Origin: Tubulanus polymorphus | Taxonomy: Eukaryota > Nemertea > Palaeonemertea > Tubulaniformes > Tubulanidae | Assembly: GCF_964204645.1 (NCBI RefSeq) | Contig: NC_134030.1 | Coordinates: forward strand, 12,522,278 to 12,586,277 | DNA: 64,000 nt | Direction: 5' to 3' | Shown: positions 24,701-33,652 of the stretch, in pieces | Position numbering within the stretch: the stretch's first letter is position 1 | How the letters are laid out: each line of letters starts with the position of its first letter | Position numbers and translations under genes: made by a program | Notes under the pieces: generated by a model | Database searches by the model: none | Told to the model about the DNA's origin: nothing | Seen by the model: the letters and a program-made list of their open reading frames with translations, nothing else

Positions 24701-27700
24701 ATTCCGCCAAATCGCTCTACACCCTATTCAAATTCAATTATTGCTCTACTTGAAATCGGCAATTCGATGAAATATTCGCTCTCGAACTGAAATCTTTAGG
24801 TAACACTAGAATCCTCTTCTCCAACTTATTAAATCCAATTACCAGGTCGGTAAAAAAGATAACTTATAGTAAGTTTAAATTTTGTCAATTCCAGTCCACA
24901 AGCCGTGGAACTAGACAAAAACTTTAGACGGAATTTCATAAGGTCTTTGGTTAAGAACCTTCTCCTTCGAAATCTCAGAAGCAAGTCCTGTTGCACCCAT
25001 GCACTCCTACAGGGATCCGCTGCAGGATGTCACATGACTAACCACTAAATAAAAAGTAAAACCTAACTTGAGGTGTCTCAGCAGTGAAAAATGGCTCAAA
25101 ATTATGGTATAAATTATAATTAGAATTTTAGAAAGATTCCCGTAAAATAACTCAGACTTAACTCAAAAATTAAATGAAACGACTAAATAATTCTAATTCA
25201 CTGCTGATCACTCAAGTTAACCCCCGTACAGCCCACGTTAAGTTTCGAATTTTCTATGAAAATGTCAAATGAAAATGATAGATAACTGAGTCCTGCAAGT
25301 ATTTCCTTTTCGGTGAAAAGGATAGCTCCCCGGAACTTCAGTGCAAACTGCAGTTACAGACCTGCTCTAAGACACCCCGACTGTGTGACCCATAGATAAT
25401 AATGAACATTGTAACTACTGGTTACATTAATGTTTAAGAAAAATCTTTCTCTTGCGATACTCACTGATTGTCAGCACTGTTGTAGGAAAAATCTCAGGTG
25501 GGATTGTAATTGCTCAGCATTTTGCTTCACCCACCTGGGGGATGTTGAATATTCCCTCCATATACATACAGGCTGCAACAGTTGACCAATTTTTAAACTT
25601 CATACACATGTTGTCTAATATCAATCTTATAGAAATAATTGTGGCCACGATATTTCCAACAAATTCACCACAAACCCTGTAACTTCGCATGTGGCGTTGA
25701 ATTTGAGGCCGGGGGCATTCGAGGCTTTCCCTCATTCTAGTATGAATATGCAGTTTATACGTCCACCACTCAACATTACTGGCACTACAGGTCTCCAAGG
25801 ATGCCAACAGCATTTGGTGGTGGTGCCACTTGACGGACCAAAGAAACGCCTGTGGCAGCAACATTAATGCAGCCATCAATTTGATCAACCCTTCTGCTCA
25901 TCCACTAGATTTTACATAAAATTGATGGGGTGGTCCACTTGATCACAAATCTATGTCACTGTCCTTAGCTATCCCTGTCCATTCACCTCCATGCAATGTG
26001 TTTCCTTCGAGATATTGGTGCTTTCGACCTTGACTCACTGATGCATTTATTTTGTGAAATCAATAAAAAGAGTAATCATGTGTATTTGTTGCAAGTATTT
26101 CCTGTAACAGGTTATCTAGACGTATCGGCCCCACTCCGCGCGGGTGCGCCACCGTGCGGGATTTACGCGAAGCAGCAAACACAAACATGGCCACTCTCTC
26201 AATTTTCAATGATAGAAATCGTGTGTGCATTTCAATTATTTCGGCTGTTAGGGTTTTAAGGCACAATATAAGTTGATGATGTGATATGGCGATGTTAATT
26301 AATGATAATTCCGCAGTGAAGCTAGTCACGAACGGTGCCGATTGAGTGTACAGCTGCCAAAAACACTGAAGTGTGCGTAGTTGCGTAACTATTTGCAGTG
26401 AATTGCAGACGAAACATGAAGCCTTAACGGCCGTTTAAAAAAAAATTATACCAATCGCAATTGTAAAATAAAAATGAGATAGAACCTAAGTTAAAATTCT
26501 GGCCATTTCTAAAATGTTATTACTAATTTTTAGTCAGTGCCGAACGTTTAGTTTTCCAACAATAATGAGGGGTGGTAGGTAGTCATGCAATTCAAGTCAT
26601 CATTTATTACACGTTACTTCCGTGTTGTTGAAAATCTCGCGAGTCCTGGACCAAACCCCAATGAACAATGTGATCTGTGTGCTGGCCACAAATGCACACA
26701 GATCACACTACACTACCCATTACACACTCCAGTACCCACAGCTTTCATATATCCATCCAAATATTTAGAGTGTCTTTCTTCCTGGATCTGCCCCTGGGTT
26801 TCTGTCCATCAAATTGTTGCTTTATATACATGTAATTTAAATGAGTAACCAATATTCATCATCGCTGTTTCATCTGTCCTGAAAATTCTGAACAGTTAAA
26901 GAAGCAACTCAATGGCGAATGAATAGATTTTTGTAATTTTTTGAAAATTTTATTCACAGTGGAGGAGATGCAAGATTCATTTTGTCTACCAGTTTAGCTG
27001 GCTATAACACAGTTATTGGTGGATGTGCCCCGATGTGTAGACATGGATATGCAACATTTTATCGGATAGCACCAGAAAGGTACCGTATTTTAACAGTACA
27101 ATAAGATTAAATTGATTAGAATATTGCAAGCCTTCTTTAAATAAGGTGCAGGGGAGGAATTAACAATTTGATTTTTTGTATACCATCGTTTATCCACTAA
27201 TATATAATTGAGTTTTCACTGTAATGTTTCGTATCACTGCCATAATTGTCCCCCTGCAATGTTTAGTCACAGGTATCCGCATGCGTCTGTCATCCGTCTG
27301 CATTTGTATGCAGATGAATTTTAAACAATTCATTAAAAACGCCATACAGGTAGACCAATATTGTGTAGTATATAGTTGAATTCAAACACTTTGTTAGCTG
27401 CGCTTAACTCGCTACGATCCTGCCTTTGCGTGGGATCAGTTTTACTGGCCACTGTGTCAAGTATAAGCTGGTAGACCACCTTACTAAACCAATGTATCGT
27501 CTAGTATGGTGGATATGATTAACCTCTTCAATTCACTAACTTCTGCGCTGAATCTAACAGTGCCCATGGGCACGTTGTTGTAAAAAATAGAATTTATCAA
27601 TCCGTACTAAAAAGCTGTCCTGAGTGATACTGAGGTTGACTGTATTTCCATATACAGTGATACCTAGGCATATTTTGTAACCACTATCAACTGCAATTAT

Positions 27701-30700
27701 CCATGCTAATGGCAAGTTCTATGATTGTGGTGAGTTCCATGCTCATATTTATGTTTTGGTTGTACTGCAACGGTATCTGGTATGAATGGTTTCAAAGCAG
27801 GGATGAAAACGGCCCATATTGAAGAAGTCGGGAAAATATTTAAAAAGAGTTTTTTTTGGGGAAAAAATCAGTAACCTATAGCCAAAAAACTTACTTTCCT
27901 TTCATAATGTTAATAGTTTGGGCCTGAATTAGAGTCGTTTTTTCGAATGAGACGCCATATTGGTTTCTCCGACTCCACAGTTGTGCTAACTAACGCCGAA
28001 AACCATCTTAGGCAGCACTCCTAACTATGGAGCGCTTCAATGTGACGTTAGTGATTGAGGCGATTAAAGCTTGATTTAATAACAATGCTCATTATACAGT
28101 AAACTTCGCCTAAACCGGTACTGTTGGGACCGTCAAATATTTTACTGGTTTAGGCAATGCCGGTTTAGGCGTTGCGTTATTTTAGGAAATTTTTTAGGAA
28201 AGGGATCAGAAATTCTTTAAAGATTTCATCGGTCTGGACGATTTACAGTACTGACTGGTACCGGTTTGGGCGGAGTCTACTGTACAGCACTCTTGCTACC
28301 CTGTAAACCATCCAATTTTAATGATTTAAACACAAGCAAGGGGACTACCATTTTATGTGATGACATCATACATTTGTGCGTATAGATACGATTATATAGA
28401 TTGTTCTAAAATACTAAGAATAGCTTTATTGTGGGACTCAGAGATCCCATCAGGAAGTTCGTGTCATTTCTACATTTTGATTCAGTGAAAAAGGCTGAGG
28501 ACTCACACAAGTCTCACCAGGAACGAAAGGGATAAGAGATTCTCATTTGGAAAGAGGAAAAAATAATGAAAAATAATAATGATAAAACACGTACAGGGAA
28601 TAAAAATAGAGTTTCAATTATTTTTTCTTGGCCAGTTAATTTTTTTCTTCTGGACAGTGGCACATATGAATTCGATGTATGCTGAGTGGGAAATATGGGC
28701 CCTTTTCGCCACATCGTTTGCACCCTCTCTGGCTTTGCGCTTCGAAACATTATTTGCTTCAGTTGCTTTAGTTTTAACTTTGGTAACGCCCAGTTTCGGT
28801 GACCTGAGACCACCCAAAATCTAAGTGAACCGGCTTATTTTCGAATAGAATATCTGAAAGTGACCGATCAGTGTTATATCTGTGCACTTCCATATGGTAG
28901 CCGTCCAACTCCGAGTCATCCAAGACATAAGTCACCAGGTTTGGCAACTGTTTTAGATATTTCAATGTTATTTCATGTCCACTGCATGCTGGTTAGAACT
29001 TTTTTAAGATAAGCAAATGTTGATATATAAAGAAAAATAGCTTTTCTCCAGATCAGCATCAAGTTCGTGAGAAAGTGTTTTTGCCAGTTACGCGGCTCAT
29101 GGATAAATGCGACAGCGCATTCAAATCAGAAGACAATGTTTTCACCAGATGAATTATGTGTGGTGCCACAGTGAAGGGCAGGTTGTGCTCAGCCAGAAAT
29201 CTGAGTAACATATCCTCTTGATTATACATTCGATCCTGCACTGACAGGACTGACGGAGCCGCTACAAAAGAAATTTGTGCAGTTTGGTTGTATATCGAAC
29301 ACAGACCATATGGGGTTGAAATAGAAACTCATGAAAATAGAACCCGATGCGGTATTTTGGAGGGACACTAGCAAACAGCAAAATATTTTGTTCTCACTTT
29401 TTGTATATATGTGGTAAAAAATGGGCATTTAAAGCTTACGATACGGGCTAAACTACGGTACTGTAGTTCATGAGTTTAGGGGCCGTACAAAAACTCCAGG
29501 GGGAGGGAAGGGGTGAGCTCATAGCGTACATATTTTTCTAAGGGTAGGGTATAGTATGTGCTGTGCGCAAAACACTATGTAATTTTCACAATTTTGTTGG
29601 GATTTTCCCGGAATTTTCTCACTCTCCGTCTTTCACTTTGTCAATTGATACGCTACCGTATCATCGTCGGAACTGTTGATGAATCATGCTGGTGAATGTT
29701 GCTTTCTTTGAACCATTGATCCTAGAAATTCAGTCTTACAACGGACAGCGGTCATTCACGTAATGGGAAAAGTACTGGTATGTACGCGAGGAGGGGGGTC
29801 TTAAGAAAACGTAAAGAGCGTATGTGGGGTTAAAATACCCAGAAGACAACTGTACGTACTTGGTGCACGGCCCCAAGCCCCTTCAGGATTTTGCTTGGTC
29901 TGGAGTATGAAATACTGATAGTGATTTAAGAATTAAAAGATTATTTATATATATTTTATATATATATTTCTAAGTCATACCTGGTATCTTGTAATTACTT
30001 TGTTGTTCCTTCACAACTTTCCTCTGTTTGTCGGAAAGTGCATGTTGTTCCAAAACCGAAGCACCGTGGCTGCTGTATTTCAATTCAGTACCATAACAAA
30101 TACAAATGGCCTTTCCGGGGCATCTTATTTTACGAATGAAAGCTGCTAGTGGACTGACTTTCTTCTACGGCTTTTTCGATCTAATCCCATCTCCAAGTGT
30201 TTTTTCTCCTTAACGTTTTCGGTTTTCAGAACCAGTCCGATGTACGATACGAGGATCTGACTGACATATTCAGCTAACTACTGAACGTTTTTTACTACTC
30301 TCCTGCATGTATATGGTATTGTATAGCACTCTCGTAAAGCACGTGCTCATTATTTGAATTTAATCTGTGCATGGCTGCCTAGCAACAAGATCGGGAGAAC
30401 ACATCGTCGATGCGCTTTTACGGCTGCCGATGCGCTCTACCAATCTTGAACTTGAAAGAAAATTAATGACCACCAACCCCCAATAACTCTCAACACCCCC
30501 CCCCCTAGTTTTTCAAAGGATGTGCACTGATCTCAGGAATGGAGAAAATGGAAGAAAAGGTCAGAAATCCGTCTATGGTCTGAAGATTTTCATCCCTGTT
30601 AAAGAAATAACTTCCCTGTGTGGTGATCATAATTTGATTGATCTAATGAAAAACCTGCACTTTTCATTTCAGTCTTGAATTCATCTTCTCCAGTTTCAAG

Positions 30701-30799
30701 AGTGATGAAGATACTAGCTGTAAAAGATGGTCAGAAGCACTTGATCGCGGTCTGAATGATGTCATGACTCTAGTGCAATCTCAACAATCTAAGCTTTGA
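6632..30799 (+). CDS. Carnitine O-acyltransferase, peroxisomal type (C-terminal half, 7 exons)
   Basis: Transfers acyl groups between CoA and carnitine; the SKL terminus implies action in peroxisomes. Model: 6632-6742, 6815-6945, 7604-7727, 10611-10689, 17646-17739, 26960-27079, 30673-30799. The pieces join in frame through GT..AG introns of 72, 658, 2883, 6956, 9220 and 3593 bp, giving 261 residues plus TGA. Family marks: HPDYFIQVVLQVAYY, YETATTRAYYLGRTETVR (substrate-binding T-E-T-x-R), DRHLMGLR, FILSTSLAGY (S-T-S) and HGYATFYRI. The C terminus QQSKL is a classic PTS1. The upstream half with the catalytic His is outside the window. The motifs fit peroxisomal octanoyl- (CROT) or acetyltransferase (CRAT) better than mitochondrial CPTs; I cannot choose between these two. 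Transposons occupy much of the larger introns. Confidence 0.9.
6815..6945 (+). CDS. Acyltransferase exon B
   Basis: Follows a 72-bp intron ending in tttctatcag. Encodes VSDPEVMVHNFNAFGKNKLK then HPDYFIQVVLQVAYYALYGK, a strongly conserved family helix. It ends two bases into a codon at gtaagt. The preceding intron has a length divisible by three and no in-frame stop, so unspliced RNA would stay open. Confidence 0.88.
7604..7727 (+). CDS. Acyltransferase exon C (TETVR motif)
   Basis: Starts after acactgtttcag, completes a Lys codon, and encodes PAPTYETATTRAYYLGRTET followed by VRTCTVESVEFAKSM. The Y-E-x-A and G-R-T-E-T-x-R motifs are diagnostic of the choline/carnitine acyltransferase family and contribute to substrate binding. 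Ends in phase 0 at gtaagt. Confidence 0.9.
7880..10155. repeat. Tandem ~150-bp repeats, split by an inserted element
   Basis: Units marked by 'ccacccctattgaaaatag' and 'ggccatcttgaatttcttgt' recur with starts near 8051, 8203, 9591, 9771, 9916 and 10062 (spacings about 145-180 bp). The series stops at about 8305 and resumes at 9566, on either side of a DINE/pearl-like element. The units look related in style, but not in sequence, to the 154-bp core of that element. No coding potential. Confidence 0.65.
8308..9565 (-). mobile_element. DINE-1/pearl-like non-autonomous element, copy 1 (inverted)
   Basis: Reverse orientation. The right-end hairpin (cccacttgggactttagtcc) is at 8309, the GTCC tetranucleotide microsatellite at about 8355-8374, and core repeats (caccagggggcgttgaa) near 9015, 9170, 9325 and 9480. 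The opposite end (ggtgtccctggacccctagt) lies at about 9549-9568. It interrupts the ~150-bp tandem repeats. Confidence 0.72.
10611..10689 (+). CDS. Acyltransferase exon D
   Basis: Short exon after ttatatctag, encoding VNEKYELLQKAMKTLHRLMT then EGQQNK. It is helical, as expected between the TETVR segment and the DRHL segment. Phase 0 start and phase 1 end match its neighbours. Confidence 0.8.
11150..11420 (+). mobile_element. DINE-1/pearl-like element, 3' fragment (copy 2)
   Basis: Carries only the right part of the family: the segment containing gccagtcggccatcttga, the GGAC-type microsatellite near 11345-11370 and the terminal hairpin ending agtgggctaaaaa. The left end and core repeats are missing. 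Confidence 0.65.
11421..12263. other. No gene recognised (possible Gypsy end sequence)
   Basis: Lies beyond the SGNH-like fragment of the minus-strand element. It could hold remains of a long terminal repeat, but I found no second copy at the other end and therefore do not call an LTR. A run of G (about 12213-12224) is present. Confidence 0.3.
12264..12720 (-). pseudogene. SGNH-hydrolase-like fragment beyond integrase
   Basis: Minus-strand frame 12569-12264 contains NLPIVLLGDSMFTGLKASGS, with a G-D-S-x nucleophile-type start, then GERLSDLLEHLPHV and IVVTHGMNHASDYGRTTEEF, which resemble blocks of SGNH/GDSL hydrolases. Related codons continue upstream to about 12720 in another frame (MSIAAFEHISQALVKALTEC). 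A further open stretch near 12754-12982 could be its start. Similar esterase modules are known in ORFs of some retroelements. It may be a third ORF of the Gypsy element or the remnant of another element. It is short and broken; enzymatic function is not claimed. Confidence 0.45.
13505..14210 (-). pseudogene. Gypsy integrase C-terminal part, core deleted
   Basis: Starts near 14210 with FNKSLKAMLTTAINECGT, the segment following the catalytic core, and continues through a frame containing MSLPIHISVGLPDDHQPRTK. It ends with APKFHRIWNGPYVVTERLWE (a GPY/F-like module) and the stop at 13505. Between the RNase H end and 14210 only about 190 bp remain, so the zinc-binding and D,D-35-E core are absent. 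Two frames are needed to read it. Confidence 0.78.
14403..14810 (-). pseudogene. Gypsy RNase H fragment
   Basis: Begins with FVWMPKQQLAFEELKKRLTS, the connection after RT. It then has FNLDCDATNWAIGGVLSQLQ (first catalytic Asp), EFSSHALNGGEENYCATRCE (catalytic Glu region) and DHFRHHLLGRKFKV, which match Ty3/Gypsy RNase H. The frame is lost after 14430. Confidence 0.85.
14892..15804 (-). pseudogene. Gypsy reverse transcriptase fragments
   Basis: The 15804-15487 frame holds the RT N-terminal part (FEIDTGDHQLIKQHPRRLPP). The 15380-14892 frame holds the palm: FSSLDLTSRCWQVPI, FGVCNAPASFSRLM and the catalytic LIYLDDVVVFSH, followed by LKFLGHVVSEAGVETD. Motif order and spacing are typical of Ty3/Gypsy. 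The region between the two frames (about 15380-15487) contains a frame break, so the gene is not functional. Confidence 0.88.
15991..16527 (-). pseudogene. Gypsy aspartic protease region
   Basis: Contains AVVLLDTGASCTIIRGSVWD, the D-T-G-A active-site loop with flanking hydrophobic strands, then a second strand and LLGSDFFHKYGCNIDYRNKV, the usual I/L-G-x-D-F protease end. Retroviral-type protease matures Gag-Pol. It lies directly upstream of the RT fragment on the minus strand. The frame is open for 178 residues but disconnected from gag and RT. Confidence 0.82.
16672..17449 (-). pseudogene. Gypsy gag fragment with CCHC knuckle
   Basis: The minus-strand frame 17449-17132 is Gln/Arg-rich, with RRLSSRSQQRLGWYKMLLKG. 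A second frame, 16992-16672, holds CWRCRDANQPKNLCPQVKCY and following Cys/His residues, resembling nucleocapsid zinc knuckles. The two frames are not continuous, so at least one frameshift lies between them. Gag packages element RNA; assignment rests on the Cys/His cluster and the position before the protease. Confidence 0.6.
17646..17739 (+). CDS. Acyltransferase exon E (DRHLMGL)
   Basis: Follows atatatcaatacag and encodes (G)CDRHLMGLRIIAAEMGME then DHAIFQDPLWQK. The D-R-H-L-x-G-L helix is typical of the family. Phase 1 start and phase 2 end agree with flanking exons. The donor is gtaata. Confidence 0.88.
17740..19390. other. Intron sequence, no gene recognised
   Basis: AT-rich intron. Positions 18352-18395 carry a diverged start of palindrome-family module 1 (gctgcaatgcagcgataacg). 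19049-19083 is a short hairpin (agggtttctgc / gcagaaaccct) next to an AAT microsatellite. 19190-19216 is a CA/GA-rich simple repeat. Confidence 0.5.
19447..19690 (+). pseudogene. Non-LTR reverse transcriptase fragment in palindrome arm
   Basis: Reads VDFDKAFDEAQHQPLLNRLL, then RSPKWFSSYL. After a frame change it reads LVAEINGTPHLG, and after another GVTQGSILSRLLFNVLTNDI. These match RT motifs A and B of LINE-type polymerases (F-D-K-A-F-D, W-F-x-S-Y-L, G-x-x-Q-G-S-x-L). The YADD box is absent because the arm passes into other sequence. Only about 80 residues survive with two frame changes. Confidence 0.75.
21661..21904 (-). pseudogene. Non-LTR RT fragment, mirror copy in right arm
   Basis: The inverted counterpart of the fragment at 19447-19690, with substitutions. 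It has the same A and B motif remnants and lies in the right arm of palindrome 1, immediately inside the terminal dyad. Confidence 0.72.
21961..24360. repeat. Large palindrome 2 (module 2, head-to-head)
   Basis: A second imperfect inverted repeat adjoining the first, about 2.4 kb, with its centre near 23230 (ggttctgacttgcaacgat at 23168 against its complement near 23294). It starts and ends at TTATT/AATAA microsatellites. Arms share landmarks such as cagcgaacgcttactccga, ataccgatcattgtcaaatg and gtttacggctcgacagtgc. Single arms recur at 50650-51480, 54780-54955, 57755-58970, 60706-61600 and 63333-64000. Confidence 0.83.
24362..24470. repeat. Two short AGGGTTTTCTGT hairpin units
   Basis: Two copies of a unit about 51 bp long, each with perfect 12-bp arms (AGGGTTTTCTGT / ACAGAAAACCCT) around a 6-nt loop, linked by AATAATCACGCG. 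They directly abut the end of palindrome 2. The same unit appears three times at 58980-59145. Confidence 0.75.
24471..26959. other. Intron sequence, no gene recognised
   Basis: Long intron segment. An open minus-strand frame at 25514-25888 has no family resemblance I can name and biased, Met/His-rich composition; I do not call it. No repeat family described elsewhere in the window was recognised here. Confidence 0.4.
26960..27079 (+). CDS. Acyltransferase exon F (STS motif)
   Basis: After ttttattcacag, encodes (S)GGDARFILSTSLAGYNTV then GGCAPMCRHGYATFYRIAPE. The S-T-S motif and the G-Y-x-x-x-Y strand near the active site fit CROT/CRAT proteins. Phase 2 on both sides. It lies 9.2 kb from the previous exon because the two large palindromes sit in the intron. 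Confidence 0.88.
27080..28094. other. Intron sequence, no gene recognised
   Basis: Non-coding. A single diverged core unit of the DINE/pearl-like family (gtgatacctaggcatattttg ... tctatgattgtggtgag) lies at about 27655-27740. Confidence 0.4.
28095..28284. mobile_element. pogo/Tigger-like MITE, 190 bp
   Basis: Terminal inverted repeats TACAGTAAACTTCGCCTAAA... and, complemented from the other end, TACAGTAGACTCCGCCCAAA, about 27 bp with 4 mismatches. Both ends are TA, consistent with Tc1/mariner-superfamily insertion at TA. The inside repeats pieces of the terminus (ggtttaggc twice). Non-coding. Confidence 0.72.
28790..29270 (-). pseudogene. Possible hAT-type transposase remnant or unknown fragment
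   Basis: Minus-strand frame from about 29270 to 29059 reads MYNQEDMLLRFLAEHNLPFT then VAPHIIHLVKTLSSD, similar in feel to the 'A-x-H-x-I/L-P-F-x-x-x-D/P-H' segment after the zinc finger of hAT-like transposases. A second minus-strand frame, 28965-28774, encodes LKYLKQLPNLVTYVLDDSEL and further residues of unknown family. The two are separated by stops. I am not certain they belong together. Confidence 0.3.
29271..30672. other. Intron sequence, no gene recognised
   Basis: Non-coding intron before the last acyltransferase exon. An alternating TA microsatellite lies at about 29943-29970, and a C run at about 30497-30506. Confidence 0.4.
30673..30799 (+). CDS. Acyltransferase last exon with PTS1 signal
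   Basis: After ttttcatttcag, encodes (S)LEFIFSSFKSDEDTSCKRW then SEALDRGLNDVMTLVQSQQSKL and TGA at 30797-30799. The terminal S-K-L is the canonical type 1 peroxisomal import signal. No AATAAA appears in the next kilobase; the first I see is at about 31874. Confidence 0.88.
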
Positions 30800-31255
30800 T
30801 TTCATTGACAGTGGTTTGACATTGCCACTGGGTGATATTTAAAACTTAAACCATGAAATTCCTCAATGAAATCATGAACACAGAGACAGAAATAACTTAC
30901 CCAGTCCAGTTCACACGTAAACTCAACCCTTTGAGGCGTTAGTGTGAATCATTGACCCTTGTCACTTGCCATCTAAAGGTTGCCACTGGTCGGCAATTTT
31001 TCATTGTGTTTCATTTTTTGTGATACCTGTAGTAGCATCTCTCCTAGCACGGTTGCTTTCTCAGACCTCTGATAAAATCACTGTCTTTATACTGGTTTAT
31101 GGTGTTATCATATAGTATAGTGATGAATACAACGAGACGAATAGTACATAATCGATTAACTAGTTACGCACAGGTGATTTATTTGATCAGGTGAATGTCT
31201 CATTCAGTCAAAGCAGGTTATAACTTTGGCCTCGGGACTGTCAAAATTTAGGCGC

Positions 31256-31773
31256 TACAGTCAACCCTGCATAAGTCATCGAATTAGTCGTATCATCACA
31301 TATCTCGTATAATTAATTTGGTCCCAATTTTTTCTTCTTTAAACCTTATGAAATTATGCTTATAACTCGTACTTCATAAGTCGTATTTTGAAGTAAGTCG
31401 TATCAATTTTAGAAGCCAAATCTTCTGATTCCATTCAAAATACATCGCGTAAGTCACAGCCCGAAATGCCGGCAGCAGATAAAAAATACGCTACTATATT
31501 GTCAGTGTAATTGTTCAGACAGTTACAATGTAATTTTCTTGTGACATTGTCTGCGTGGTGCATGTGACAGCTTTAAATGATTGATTGAGCTATATAGGAT
31601 TTGCTCATGATAGAACAATATATCGTATTTTCACGGGTTATTCGCGGAATTCATATAAAACCATGACTTACAGATAACTCGTAAAAATACGACTTACACG
31701 TAACTCGTACATCACGTAAGTCGTGGTAAAATCGTCAGTCCCAAGGACTACGACTTATGCAGGGTCGACTGTA
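31256..31773. mobile_element. pogo/Tigger-like MITE, ~518 bp
   Basis: Terminal inverted repeats TACAGTCAACCCTGCATAAG and, complemented from the right end, TACAGTCGACCCTGCATAAG, with TA at both outer edges. The interior is rich in AAGTCGTA-type repeats related to the termini. Non-coding. Confidence 0.75.
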
Positions 31774-33170
31774 TAACAAATATGGCGGTATAAAGAAATG
31801 GCGATCATGAGAGTTGACATAGTATGAAAGACATGATTATTGACCAAGTCCAGAATTGACATGAATTAACCTCAATAAAGGAAGGGTAAAGGTCTTACTT
31901 CTTAACATAACAGATGGGGGAAACATCATTGAAAAAAGATCATTGGCGGTGTAACTAATGTTTTTCCTATTAGTTTGAATAGGACCGTTATAGTATTTTG
32001 TTGGTGTTATGGCGGAGGGTGAGAGGTGGTATATTGAGAGCGATTCACATACACATAGATACCAAATGAACTGTCCACAAGAAAATTCTTGGCGATAGGT
32101 GAATTTGGTGGTATTACGGATGGCGGTTTAACGAGCTTGGACTGTATTATAGCTAAAGCTCATGCGTCAAATAAACTGGTCTAGTTGACCTATAAAGTAT
32201 TATTCGTCTTGTATATATTCTACACCAGGTTAACACGGCTCCTCCATGAATCTATAGTGTTAGGGTTTCAGGCGCGGATCCAGAGGGGGGTTTTTGGGCT
32301 TGTGACCCCCTTGCTCAGCTACCGGTTAAATCGTTTTCTTGAAGGAATGTACTCAAGACAAAGCGGGCAGAGAGTACCACATAATGGAGTACCATATTAT
32401 CTTATGTTTGGCCAAACAATATGCCGTATAGGCCCTTCATTAGAGATTTTAGTCAATAGTTTAACATTAACATTTTTATGAACCCCCTCCTGGAAAAAAT
32501 CCTGGATCCGCGCCTGGATTTACAACCATTGGTATCACTTCTCTGATTAGATTAATTAGTTGAAATAAACACTAGGTGGTATGATAACCACACTCAAACG
32601 TGGTGAACAGATGATACTAGAGATCATCGTCAGGTCACACCTGACGATGATCTCTAGTGTGAGATCGAAACGTCGTGTTCTTATATTTTAGATTGTTTCA
32701 ATTAATAAATTCTCGATTTTAGATTTCTTTTAATTAGTAAATAGTGGGTTTTTATCTAAACACTAGGTGTTAGAGTAGCACATTCTGAAACACCTACATC
32801 CATTCACACAATGGTTAAATTTTACTATTACACTTGATTAATTTAATCTGGCAGATTATTGGATGTCCCAGACAATGTCAGTTTAATCTACACTCAGTGT
32901 CAAGTAACATAACTGGTTTAAAATCATCAACTTCAGAGCGCTTCAGTCAAGCGACGGTCAATTGGTGTGAACATGTAAAATAGGTTCAGTTTTTGATAAA
33001 TTGAAAGCCATAATACCTCAATCAATGAAATTGATATTAGTCTATAACCTGTGACAAACAGTCGAAAATCTGTATTGGAAATTTCCAACATGAGCTTTTT
33101 GAGACTTCTTCATAGTAATATCTGACAGTAGTGTAAGAAAAAATAGATTTTGTTCATTTTTGCATTTCAG
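31774..33170. other. Intergenic sequence with a perfect 20-bp palindrome
   Basis: No gene recognised. 32616-32635 and 32639-32658 form a perfect 20-bp inverted repeat around a 3-nt loop (ACTAGAGATCATCGTCAGGT and its complement). Segments near 32270-32520 (cgcggatccagagggggg ... ctggatccgcgcctgg) are also inverted relative to each other, which suggests another foldback insertion. Confidence 0.45.
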
Positions 33171-33279
33171 GCACCAAGAAATTATTTACTTACCTTGCCA
33201 CTTGTGATGAGATGATTGGTTATTTTCATTTTCACATGTGGAGAGGCGGTGATTCTGATCCGTCAGGTCACCATTGTAG
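33171..33279 (+). CDS. Candidate isolated exon, unknown gene
   Basis: Preceded by the good acceptor ttgcatttcag and followed by gtgatt. Read in phase 1 it encodes TKKLFTYLATCDEMIGYFHF then HMWRGGDSDPSGHHC without a stop. Composition looks coding, but I recognise no family and found no partner exon. If it continued past 33279 it would stop at once (TGA at 33281). It could be a chance open stretch. Confidence 0.22.
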
Positions 33280-33483
33280 GTGATTGAGTTATTATTGCAT
33301 ACTCAGCGTTTCTTGTTTAGGTAGTCTTTTAACATACCGCACAGCAATCAACAAATGTTTGTTAAGAAAGTGTTGTATCTATCTGTATTTGTTTTGGAAA
33401 ATGTTAGTTGGCTAAATAATGAGAATGTATATTGGGGATACACCATTAAACTCATGGTGCTCACATGATCATGGTTTTGTACA

Positions 33484-33652
33484 TACAGTCAACCCCCTAT
33501 ACACCGCCCCTGATTGGTATATTGGAGTTAACTGTAATTTCAGGGCAGGCCCCCTACCAAAAAATAAACCCTGAGAGTCTGTCATATGGTTACTGCAATA
33601 TAAGTGTTTTCTGTGGTCCATGGTCCCAAGAGACTAAGCGAGGTTGACTGTA
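33484..33652. mobile_element. Small TA-flanked MITE, 169 bp
   Basis: Ends TACAGTCAACC and its complement GGTTGACTGTA, with TA at both edges; the same CAGTC start as the 518-bp MITE. Non-coding. Confidence 0.62.

Noticed and set aside
25514-25888. 124-residue minus-strand ORF as a gene
   Set aside because: No motif or family similarity, unusual Met/His/Ile-rich composition, no splice or polyadenylation context.
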